Source of the DNA: Opitutales bacterium
GTDB lineage: Bacteria > Verrucomicrobiota > Verrucomicrobiia > Opitutales > Opitutaceae
Assembly (NCBI GenBank): GCA_018700525.1
Contig: JABITN010000073.1
Location: 62,001-126,000, forward strand
Direction of reading: 5' to 3'
DNA length: 64,000 nucleotides
Below, in pieces: positions 18,784-26,454 of this stretch. The notes under the pieces are model-generated. The model had not been told where the DNA came from, searched no databases, and saw only the letters and a program-made list of their open reading frames with translations. Position numbers and translations under genes: made by a program. The stretch's first letter is position 1. Every line of letters starts with the position of its first letter.

Positions 18784-19992
18784 TTATGAAGAATGCTTTT
18801 CTATGATTTCGAGAAGTTTGTTGGCGGCTGCTGCTGAGAAACTTGGGTCGTTTATTTCGAGGTCATAGTCGATGACTTCGACGGTGGCATTCTTGTGAAT
18901 GGTAGAGAATAGAGCCTCGTCGGCTATTGGATCATGGAAAGGTTTTCCGACCCCGTTGATTTCGCTGATAGCACGGAGGGGATTGAGAATGACCGTTGGG
19001 GCGGTGTTGTTGTTGGCTTTTTCTGCGATGATACGTCCGATCGTCGCACACTCATCCGCGTTTGTTCGCATGAGGGTGACCTGGGGGTTGTGAATGTAGA
19101 AATTGCGGCCTTCGAAAACTTCAGGAACGGTCTCGCGAGCTCCGAAGTTTACCATATCGACGCAACCCGGGGCGATGATTGCGGGTATCTTGGCGTGACT
19201 CATGGCGTCGAGTCTATTAGGACCGGCTGAAAGGACTCCTCCTACGGTTTCGTCGGCCCATTCGGTCGTGGTTAAATCGAGGATACCTGCGACCATGCCA
19301 CTTTCGACTAAGCTTTCCATCGCTTGCCCACCGGCTCCGGTTGCTGCGAAGACGAGGACTTCGTAGCCAGCCTCTTCTAGGAGCGCCTTGGCTGCGTTGA
19401 CGCAATTGGTAGTGTTTCCGAACATGCTGGCGACAATGATTGGTTTGTCATCAGTTGAGTCCGTTCGGGGTGCGATCATGCCGCAGATTGCTCCGGCGGC
19501 CCGGCTGAAAATCATTTTAGAAATTCGGTTGAGCCCGTTCACGTCCAGAACGGCGGGGATCATCGTAATATCTTTCGTCCCGACATAGTGAGCGACGTTG
19601 CCACTGGCTAGTGTAGAAACCATCACTTTGGGAAAGCCTAGAGGAAGGGCTCGCATGCCGGATGTGGCAATCGCAGTGCCGCCTCCGCCGCCAAGGGAGA
19701 TGATGCCGTTAATTCTTCCCTCTTCGACTAGCTGGGCAAGCAGGACGGGGATTGCGGTCGACATCGAGCTGACGCATTCGCCTCGATCTTTACGTTGGAT
19801 AAGCACATCGAGGTCAATCTTCGCCGATTCCGCTACCTGGTGCCGGGTTACGTCTGGCTTGATTTTTGGAGAGCCACCAGTGCCTACGTCGATGAGTAGA
19901 GTATCGAAGCCGTGGGCTCGAATTTGCTCAGCCACGTAGGCGTGTTCGGGGCCTTTCGAATCGAGGGTTCCTAGGACTGCAATCGTTGGCAT
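18784..19992 (-). CDS. UPF0261 / Tm-1-like ATP-binding protein
   Basis: A 402-residue cytoplasmic protein of the UPF0261 family, the N-terminal half of plant Tm-1, for which an ATP-binding fold is known. Family features: IAVLGTLDSKGPEHAYVAEQ at the N-terminus, SLGGGGGTAIATSGMRALPL (glycine loop, about 99-118), MIPAVLDVNGLNRISKMIF, and GCVDMVNFGARETVP. It is the first gene of a minus-strand operon with a cupin, the matching TIM-barrel half and the ThuA fusion. A divergent AraC-type regulator starts 217 bases away and likely controls it. Function in bacteria is not established. Confidence 0.88.
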   Translation of the reverse strand: MPTIAVLGTLDSKGPEHAYVAEQIRAHGFDTLLIDVGTGGSPKIKPDVTRHQVAESAKIDLDVLIQRKDRGECVSSMSTAIPVLLAQLVEEGRINGIISLGGGGGTAIATSGMRALPLGFPKVMVSTLASGNVAHYVGTKDITMIPAVLDVNGLNRISKMIFSRAAGAICGMIAPRTDSTDDKPIIVASMFGNTTNCVNAAKALLEEAGYEVLVFAATGAGGQAMESLVESGMVAGILDLTTTEWADETVGGVLSAGPNRLDAMSHAKIPAIIAPGCVDMVNFGARETVPEVFEGRNFYIHNPQVTLMRTNADECATIGRIIAEKANNNTAPTVILNPLRAISEINGVGKPFHDPIADEALFSTIHKNATVEVIDYDLEINDPSFSAAAANKLLEIIEKHSS

Positions 19993-20123
19993 GGTTGGGG
20001 TGGTGTTTAAAAATTACTGAATGGCGATTTATTGAACAGTCTTATCGTTTAGGAAAGGCGAGAAGCTAGCGTTGCTAGGGGAGAGCGGCAAAGCAAATTC
20101 ATCAACATAAACCTATTGAAAAC

Positions 20124-20133
20124 ACACATGTGT
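20124..20133. promoter_or_regulatory. Small palindrome in the AraC/UPF0261 divergent gap
   Basis: ACACATGTGT is a perfect 10-bp palindrome in the 217-base gap between the divergent operon and the AraC-type gene. A place for regulator binding is possible, but AraC proteins usually bind direct repeats, so this is only a candidate. Nothing else is seen in the gap. Confidence 0.25.
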
Positions 20134-20209
20134 TTGAGGAGTGCGGGAGTCTCCATCCGATGAATTGGATTGATCTATTGGAATTCCTACATTTTTTGAG
20201 TATGAGGCT

Positions 20210-21082
20210 ATGTCGGTTAAAAAAGATGAGTACGTAATGAGGGATGATGTCCAAATTTTGGGGGATTCGTCTTATTTGCTCGTTCGTTCCGACGAAGTCG
20301 AGGAACGGGATTGGATGGCAGGCAGCCCCGTGTGTCCGTTGTTGAGTCAGCATCATGTTGCCCATGCCGGGATTTTGCGGTCTCGGTTTCCCTTTGAAAT
20401 CGTGCGCGCGGATCAGTCTGGCTCTTATATGATGGCTTGTTTCGGCGGGGAAGGCCGAGTGTTGGTCGATGGGGCTTGGAAAACAGTGCGTTCGGGAGAG
20501 GCTTGTTTGTTACCGCCGTTCGTGCGCAACGCGTTTAAATGCGTCGAAGGGAAATCGTGGGATTTTTGTTGGGTTCGCTATTTGGAATCGAGAGAACGCA
20601 AGCCGATTGTTTCTCAGAATTCACCGGTTTTAAGAACTTACGATAATGCTCCATTGCGGTCGGCGATCGAGGGATTGTATGCGGAAACCCTTGGAGCGAT
20701 GAATCCGGGAGTTTTGGGGCATTGGGTGGAGTTGGTGCACCAGTATGCATTGCGATTTGCTCAACCGCATGATTCGGATGATCGACTTTGGCGATTGTGG
20801 AATCGAGTAGAGCCGGAACTGGAGCGGAAGTGGAGCTTGTTCGAACTTTCGGAAATCGCCCATGTGAGCGAGGAGCATTTGAGGCGATTGTGTCGGAAGC
20901 GTTACGGACGCAGTCCGATGCAGCATCTGACGTTTTTGCGAATTCAACGAGCGAAGAATTTATTGAGCTCTACGGACGAGAAAATTGAGACGATTGCCCG
21001 TTTAGTCGGCTATGAGAATCCGTTTACCTTCTCTTCTTTGTTTAAAAAATGGGTTGGTTGGAGCCCGTCGAGGTATCGCTGA
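20210..21082 (+). CDS. AraC-family transcriptional regulator
   Basis: A 290-residue regulator: an N-terminal cupin-like sensor (about 20-160, with GEACLLPPF) and a C-terminal AraC double helix-turn-helix (about 190-290), including FELSEIAHVSEEHLRRLCRK and IETIARLVGYENPFTFSSLF followed by KKWVGWSPSRYR. Probably senses a sugar or other small molecule and activates neighbouring genes. Divergent from the UPF0261/cupin/TIM-barrel/ThuA operon, the likely target. Start ATG at 20210 has a weak purine stretch upstream (TATGAGG). Convergent with the PNPOx gene. Confidence 0.92.
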   Translation: MSVKKDEYVMRDDVQILGDSSYLLVRSDEVEERDWMAGSPVCPLLSQHHVAHAGILRSRFPFEIVRADQSGSYMMACFGGEGRVLVDGAWKTVRSGEACLLPPFVRNAFKCVEGKSWDFCWVRYLESRERKPIVSQNSPVLRTYDNAPLRSAIEGLYAETLGAMNPGVLGHWVELVHQYALRFAQPHDSDDRLWRLWNRVEPELERKWSLFELSEIAHVSEEHLRRLCRKRYGRSPMQHLTFLRIQRAKNLLSSTDEKIETIARLVGYENPFTFSSLFKKWVGWSPSRYR

Positions 21083-21123
21083 CTCTAATGGCGATTGTTG
21101 GAATTAAAAGAATGCTCGGACTC

Positions 21124-21663
21124 TTACAAGATATTCGTGGGGTTGCCGTCTATAGTGTTTCGGTTCTTTTGGTCCCAATAGTCGCGAATACCTTCTTCGC
21201 CTTTGTTTTCGGCCCATTTGCACAGGGTCTCACGTTCGCCTTGTAGTTTCATTATGGGGACGGCGTAGCCGCATGACGTTTGAACGGTTTTTATATCTAC
21301 GAGAAAAACCTGTCGCTTGCCTATTCGTTCATTCCAAAGGGAACTGCATTCGCTCCAATTAGCGTCGTGCTCATGGATTACTTGCGCATGGCCGTAAGCG
21401 CGCAGTATGAGTGGAGAACTGCCGAACGAGCACCACATTATGGTCATGCGGCTATTTTCTTGGATGTGGCCGGCGGTTTCATTGCCGCTGCCCGTAAGGT
21501 TTAGCCATGCTATCCGATTCGGTCCCAAAACCTTGAGGCTGTCTATGCCTTTGGGCGAAATATTGATTCGTCCATCGGCAAGCGCTGTCGATACGAAAAA
21601 AATCGGTTGCTGTTCAATGAAGGAAGTATGTTGGTCGGAAAGTTCTGTGAATTGCTTGGCCAT
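21124..21663 (-). CDS. Pyridoxamine 5'-phosphate oxidase family (flavin-binding) protein
   Basis: A 179-residue split-barrel flavoprotein of the PNPOx-like superfamily. Recognisable parts are FFVSTALADGRINISPKGID, the strand RIAWLNLTGSGNETAGHI, and RMTIMWCSFGSSPLILRAYG. This subfamily is annotated 'pyridoxamine 5'-phosphate oxidase family protein' but is not the vitamin B6 enzyme; likely an FMN/F420/heme-binding oxidoreductase of unknown substrate. A GYAVP stretch near the C-terminus is typical of the subgroup. No operon partner: it is convergent with the AraC gene and its upstream neighbour is a broken SDR gene on the other strand. Confidence 0.8.
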   Translation of the reverse strand: MAKQFTELSDQHTSFIEQQPIFFVSTALADGRINISPKGIDSLKVLGPNRIAWLNLTGSGNETAGHIQENSRMTIMWCSFGSSPLILRAYGHAQVIHEHDANWSECSSLWNERIGKRQVFLVDIKTVQTSCGYAVPIMKLQGERETLCKWAENKGEEGIRDYWDQKNRNTIDGNPTNIL

Positions 21664-21771
21664 TGGAGGGGCGTCAGAATTGTGGTAAGTATTAGCGAAC
21701 TTCTATTCGATTGAATTTGGAGGGTCGTTCATGTGGGGTCAAGTGAAGCATTGCCAAACCGAGGATAAGAG

Positions 21772-22146
21772 GTGAGTTTGAACCAGGATAAAACTAAAAG
21801 GCAAGGCTGCGGTAATTACTGGAAGTACTAGTGGAATGGGGAAGGCTATTGCGCCGCTAAGGGGGCGATGGTTTCGCTTATACGACAAGTCGCAATTGAT
21901 TATTCTCCAATAATTCGGGCGAATGTCCTGTGTCCCGGTTCTGTTGAAACGCCAATGTTGCATGACTCGGCTGCAGCATTTCCAGACCGCTCAAAAGCGA
22001 TAGCGGATGCTGCGGACCGAACTCCGATGAAGCGATTGGGGACACCTGAGGATATTGTAAATACAGCCTTGTTTTTGGCCTGCGAAGATTCTTCGTGGAT
22101 TTACGGTACGGCTCTAAGTATCGATGGAGGAGTGATGGTATGTTAG
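21772..22146 (+). pseudogene. Short-chain dehydrogenase/reductase, internally deleted and frameshifted
   Basis: Remnant of an SDR-type NAD(P)-dependent oxidoreductase. A GTG at 21772 opens SLNQDK; a one-base slip in an A-run near 21790-21793 changes frame to KLKGKAAVITGSTSGMGKAI with the TGxxxGxG cofactor motif. Then the frame jumps near 21850 to CAAKGAMVSLIRQVAIDYSP, whose CAAK is the end of the YxxxK active-site motif without its Tyr, and runs normally through VLCPGSVETPM to YGTALSIDGG. Roughly 130 central residues, including the catalytic Ser and Tyr, are missing. About 125 codons remain of about 250. Confidence 0.8.
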
Positions 22147-22174
22147 GAGAATTGATCTTGTTGATTACTATTTC

Positions 22175-23560
22175 CTAATTTCTGATTATTGCGAAGCTGT
22201 TAGCTTCTTGGTCGTTCGATTGTTCTATCCACTCTTGCATGTAGGTTTGATGCGAATACAGGATGCCTTGATATTCGGGGTGAGTTGCGAGGTTATTAAG
22301 TTCGCCAGGATCTTTTTGAAGATCGACCAAGGATTCTCGCTGGTTGCCCTCGATATAGACGCAGTATTTGTAGCGGTCGCTACGCAGCATGCGCCCGATA
22401 TCGTTTTCCGAAACGACATATTGCCGGCTCTCTTGAAGTTCTTTTCCTTCGGCGATTTGCCTTAGGCTGCGGCCTATTAGGTGAGAGGGTATCTCGATTC
22501 CCGCGTAGTCGCATAGGGTTGGCAGGATGTCGATACCGGTAGAAATTAGGTGTGTGTCGTTTACGACACCTGCGGGGATGGACCCGTTGTGACGCATCAG
22601 GAAAGGCACGCCGGAGGATTCTTCGTAAAAATGATTTTTAGATGCGAGTCCGTGGGCCGCATCCATGTCGCCGTGATCAGCGGTGAACAATACGAGAGTA
22701 TTTTCCTCGAGTTGGTTTGCTTTTAAAGCATCGAGAATCTTGGCAATGTGGCTATCGACGCGTTCGGTGAGTCGGCAGTAGATCCAGCGATAATAGCGCC
22801 ACTGTAACTCGTCGTATTCTTTTCGGATGATTTTAGCTGGCGTTATAGCATCGACTTTGAGGCTGCTTTCAATGGCGATTGGTTCACCTGTTTGGATATT
22901 GTGATTTGGAGGCAAGGGCGGTAGCTGATCCAGCGGTAGTTGTGTGGCTTGCTTGTAGAGTTCGTCCACGAGAGGGAGCCTTCGGGGCAAGTACTTGTAG
23001 GCGTTGAAGGCGAAACAAATATCGTGAGGATTGATGAACGAAGCGACGACGAAAAACGGGTTTTCACGCGGTGTCTCAATGAATTCGATACAAGCATCGG
23101 GTAGGGCATCGCGTTCGTTTTTGAAAAATTTGTCATAACCAGATTTACGTGGTTCGAGCGAAGGAGCGAGGTGTGTCTTGCCGCCGTAGAAGGTGTCGTA
23201 TCCGGCCCGTTTCATGAGTTTACCGAGAGAGTTCTCGTCGACGTGTTCAGGGATGTCGGCTTTCATGCCGTTGTTGAATACGCCTAATCGTCCAGGCATC
23301 ATTCCAGTTGCCATAGAAACGCGACTGGGCATGCATACGGGATTGGCGACGTAGGCATTGGTGAAGCGGACGCCCTGGTTTGCGAGCGAATCTAAGGCTG
23401 GCGTCTCGAGGTATGGGTTTCCGGCAGCACTCATCATGCCCGCATGATGCTGGTCGGTGATGATGAAAACGATGTTAGGTCGTTCGTCTGTGGCGGAAGA
23501 GTGAAGCGCGGTCGCAAGTAACCACGCTCCGGTTAACAACAGGGTTTTACTGAGCTTCAT
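22175..23560 (-). CDS. Secreted type I (FGly) sulfatase
   Basis: A 461-residue sulfatase with a signal peptide (MKLSKTLLLTGAWLLATALH). Metal ligands lie in NIVFIITDQHHAG; the formylglycine site CMPSR (C76-R80) sits in CMPSRVSMATGMMPGR, meeting the C-x-P-x-R rule for anaerobic or FGE maturation; LFTADHGDMDAAHG holds the second metal/sulfate ligands. Expected to cleave sulfate esters from glycans in the periplasm. No maturase gene is in the window. The MFS transporter upstream on the same strand probably imports the product. S1 subfamily and substrate cannot be assigned by eye. Confidence 0.92.
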   Translation of the reverse strand: MKLSKTLLLTGAWLLATALHSSATDERPNIVFIITDQHHAGMMSAAGNPYLETPALDSLANQGVRFTNAYVANPVCMPSRVSMATGMMPGRLGVFNNGMKADIPEHVDENSLGKLMKRAGYDTFYGGKTHLAPSLEPRKSGYDKFFKNERDALPDACIEFIETPRENPFFVVASFINPHDICFAFNAYKYLPRRLPLVDELYKQATQLPLDQLPPLPPNHNIQTGEPIAIESSLKVDAITPAKIIRKEYDELQWRYYRWIYCRLTERVDSHIAKILDALKANQLEENTLVLFTADHGDMDAAHGLASKNHFYEESSGVPFLMRHNGSIPAGVVNDTHLISTGIDILPTLCDYAGIEIPSHLIGRSLRQIAEGKELQESRQYVVSENDIGRMLRSDRYKYCVYIEGNQRESLVDLQKDPGELNNLATHPEYQGILYSHQTYMQEWIEQSNDQEANSFAIIRN

Positions 23561-23675
23561 AGCGATTAATCGGTACTCGTGAATCGATGTAAACGAGAGA
23601 ACTGAGGGTTAATGAGGCGGCCGTTAGGAGTTTCTTAAAGGCGTTAGCGAGCATGGGAAGAGGGTGAACGTCAAC

Positions 23676-23720
23676 AGGGGGAGGTCAATTGCGGAACCGC
23701 TGGATGAACCTGCTCCTACA
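23676..23720. repeat. REP-like sequence with GCTCCTACA end
   Basis: GGGGGAG (23677-23683) ... GCTCCTACA (23712-23720) mirrors the ends of the element at 44167-44215 (GTGGGAG ... GCTCCTACA). It lies in the 165-base gap between the MFS and sulfatase genes. The interior is divergent, so this is a degenerate copy at best. Confidence 0.35.
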
Positions 23721-23725
23721 ATCGC

Positions 23726-25081
23726 CTATGCGTTGCCTGGATCTATCTTTTTCGTGCAATCGATGGTTAGCCAACTGATGGCGGTGACCATGTAAAGAAT
23801 GGCAACCATGACGAACATCGGGGAATAGTTGGTCACCTTTTGCGATACGTCATCGATCACTTGAACGGTTGTGTACTTGTCTAGCAAGGGACCGACTAAG
23901 AATAGAGGCACGAGCAGCGCTCCAATGTTTCCGGAGGCGTTAACCATGCTGAATACGGTAGCCGAATGGCGCCCTCCTATATCTGAACACGCTCCCCAAA
24001 TGGTTGGTTGCGACCAATCGCTGAAGAACTTAACGACGAAAAGCCCGATAGCCAAGGGGAGTATGCTGGTTTGGGAAATAGCGAAAAACAGGCATACGGT
24101 AGCGATTATTTTACCGGAAGAGCCCATGATGCGTCTTGCCCATTTTCGGTTGCCCGTAGTTCTGATCAAATAGTCATTGAGGAAGCCTCCAACGAGCCCT
24201 CCTATGGCTCCTCCAAAAAGAGGGAAACTTGCGTAGATCCCCATTTCGGAGATGGAAATGTTTTTAGTTAGGAAGTAGCTACCCAGTACAGTCGTGTAAA
24301 CGATGTCGGCACCAGCATTCGAAAGTTGCGCGAAAATCATGATCGATAGGGCTCGATTTTTAAGAGCCTGTCTGAAACTGATTACTTTTCCTTGAGATTT
24401 CTGGGCTGCCTTCTCTTTTTGAAAAAGCTCTTTTTCGGCTGCGTTTACGCGCGAGTCGCTTTCTGGATTATTGCGGTATAGCAGCACAAACGCTACTGCC
24501 AGAACTATACCGATTAAGGCCATGATGATGAGGGCCGTTTTCCAGTGAAAACCGAAGTACCCCATCAATACTGTTGCCATAATAATGGGAGCAAGAGCGC
24601 CTCCCGCTCGACCTGCAAAGCTAGCAACGAATCCCTGCATGCTGGTACGCGTTGCGGGGGGGAACCAATTTTGGGAAACATTATTCAGACTTGGATAAGC
24701 CCCGGCTTGAGTAGCCCCAAAAATTGCTCGGGATGCGGCGAACGCAAAAAAGGTGCCTCCTAGGGCGAAGAGAACCAGACTGAGCGACCAACCCGCAATG
24801 AGTGATCCGAGGAAAATGCGGGCTCCGAAAAAATCGCAAACAATGCCTGCGGGAACTTGTCCGAAGGCGTAAGTGAAACTGAAAAAGCTAAATATTTGCT
24901 CAAGCTCTGTGTTCGTATACCCGTATTCTCGCGCGAGTTCCGGTCGAATGACGTTCCAAGTGTACCGGTGCAAGTAAAGTACCAGTGAGGTCATTGAAGC
25001 GAGAATCAGGACCATTCGATGGACTCGCGTTGGGTCTGACGGGTGCGTTTCAAGAGGAGAGCTTTTAGGACCTGAGTTCAT
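23726..25081 (-). CDS. MFS transporter (anion:cation symporter-like)
   Basis: A 451-residue major facilitator with about 12 transmembrane segments. The N-terminal half has YTNTELEQIFSFFSFTYAFG and GIVCDFFGARIFLGSLIAGW, matching the A-motif region between helices 2 and 3; SRAIFGATQAGAYPSLNNVS fits the ACS (anion:cation symporter) branch that carries sugar acids. It precedes the sulfatase by 165 bases on the same strand, so uptake of a desulfated acidic sugar is a reasonable inference. The start is the ATG at 25081; the sequence before it is pyrimidine rich, with no ribosome binding site. Confidence 0.9.
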   Translation of the reverse strand: MNSGPKSSPLETHPSDPTRVHRMVLILASMTSLVLYLHRYTWNVIRPELAREYGYTNTELEQIFSFFSFTYAFGQVPAGIVCDFFGARIFLGSLIAGWSLSLVLFALGGTFFAFAASRAIFGATQAGAYPSLNNVSQNWFPPATRTSMQGFVASFAGRAGGALAPIIMATVLMGYFGFHWKTALIIMALIGIVLAVAFVLLYRNNPESDSRVNAAEKELFQKEKAAQKSQGKVISFRQALKNRALSIMIFAQLSNAGADIVYTTVLGSYFLTKNISISEMGIYASFPLFGGAIGGLVGGFLNDYLIRTTGNRKWARRIMGSSGKIIATVCLFFAISQTSILPLAIGLFVVKFFSDWSQPTIWGACSDIGGRHSATVFSMVNASGNIGALLVPLFLVGPLLDKYTTVQVIDDVSQKVTNYSPMFVMVAILYMVTAISWLTIDCTKKIDPGNA

Positions 25082-25223
25082 AAGGATGAGGTAGAGAGGG
25101 AGAGAGATTCGATAGTCGTCTGCAATGATCGTTTTGGCAATTAATAAGTAGCGTCTAAGCGGAGTGAGAGATTTCTACCGTAGAGTATTGCAGTTGTCGC
25201 AGGGTTCGATGCAGGATGTATTG

Positions 25224-26408
25224 ATGACCTGGAAATCTTATTTCGCCCTTCTCGTTTGTATCCTCCTCGGAACGACATTATTCCCACCAATGATTTTTGC
25301 AGATAGAGCTCTTTCGGTCGCTTCGGTTTTTGGCGATAACATGGTTTTGCAACGTGGAATTTCAGTGCCAGTTTGGGGGACCTCTGAACCAGGTTCAGCA
25401 GTAGTGGTGAGCTTTGCCGGACAGAAGCGGAAAACGAAAACGAATAAGGAAGGTCGGTGGAGAGTTGTTTTGGGGAAAATGAAAGCGTCAGCGAAGTTGC
25501 GGAAGATGGTTGTTGCGAGTGAATCGCTGGAATTGTCTTTCGATGATGTACTTGTAGGTGAGGTGTGGCTGTGTTCAGGGCAATCGAACATGAAATTCAG
25601 ACTTGCTAACTGCTCGGATGCTCAATCGGTGATTAACGAAGCTAACCACCCTAATCTACGATTGAATCGAGGAAAAGGATGGACCGCGGCATCCCCAGAA
25701 AGCGTGCCTGAGTTTTCGGGTGTTGCTTATTTTTTCGGACGTAAGCTTCACGCTGATACAAATATACCAGTTGGTTTGATTGCTCGCGCTTTAGGGGGGA
25801 CGCCAGTTGAGTGGTGGACGCCAAAGTCTAAGTTGTCTCGAGTTGAATACGCGAAAAACGCGATGATGAATCCATCTAAAGAATGGATACAGTACGAAAA
25901 GTCTGTTGCTAGCTGGAAGAGCAAGATCGAGTTGGGTGGACGCAAGAAAGCAGGTAAGAAACCTCAATGGTCTGGTTCTGCGGAAGAAGGAGTGCTTGCA
26001 AGTATTTATGCTCCAGGCAAACTAGGAAGTCTGTATACTCAGCATTTCGAAGCGATGGCCGGATATGGGATCCGTGGAGCTCTATGGTATCAGGGCGAAA
26101 GGAATTCCAAGGCAGGGGTGAACGCTTCAAAAGCCTATCGTGAGCTATTGGCCAATATGATTACTAGTTGGCGCGAGGAATGGGGGCAAGGCGATTTTCC
26201 TTTTCTGGCGGTGCAGTTGCCTAGGTTTTCGGGTGGTGGCGAGGGTTGGGCACTGGTTCAAGAGGCTCAGGCTGCGGCGGTTAGTGACGTGCCGAACGCC
26301 GCGTATATCGATATCCGAGATCAGCCCGACGACGGACTGCACCCGAAAAACAAGAAACCTGTCGGCGAACGACTAGCGAAGTTGGCGTATTCCTTGAAGT
26401 CGAATTAG
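25224..26408 (+). CDS. Sialate O-acetylesterase-type (SASA) secreted esterase
   Basis: SGNH-type carbohydrate O-acetylesterase of about 394 residues. The ATG at 25224 is preferred because it places a signal peptide at the front (MTWKSYFALLVCILLG...); the open frame reaches back to 25164. Motifs: SVFGDNMVLQRG at the mature N-terminus, WLCSGQSNM with the nucleophile Ser, ALWYQGERN, and DDGLHPKNKKP with the Asp/His pair. Removes acetyl groups from acetylated sugars (sialic acids, pectin or other glycans). Converges with the AmiE-NamZ fusion, 46 bases between stops. Confidence 0.88.
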   Translation: MTWKSYFALLVCILLGTTLFPPMIFADRALSVASVFGDNMVLQRGISVPVWGTSEPGSAVVVSFAGQKRKTKTNKEGRWRVVLGKMKASAKLRKMVVASESLELSFDDVLVGEVWLCSGQSNMKFRLANCSDAQSVINEANHPNLRLNRGKGWTAASPESVPEFSGVAYFFGRKLHADTNIPVGLIARALGGTPVEWWTPKSKLSRVEYAKNAMMNPSKEWIQYEKSVASWKSKIELGGRKKAGKKPQWSGSAEEGVLASIYAPGKLGSLYTQHFEAMAGYGIRGALWYQGERNSKAGVNASKAYRELLANMITSWREEWGQGDFPFLAVQLPRFSGGGEGWALVQEAQAAAVSDVPNAAYIDIRDQPDDGLHPKNKKPVGERLAKLAYSLKSN

Positions 26409-26454
26409 GGCAGTGCGGTTGTATCGGGAGAAATGGTTGCAACCTTTCTTTGCC

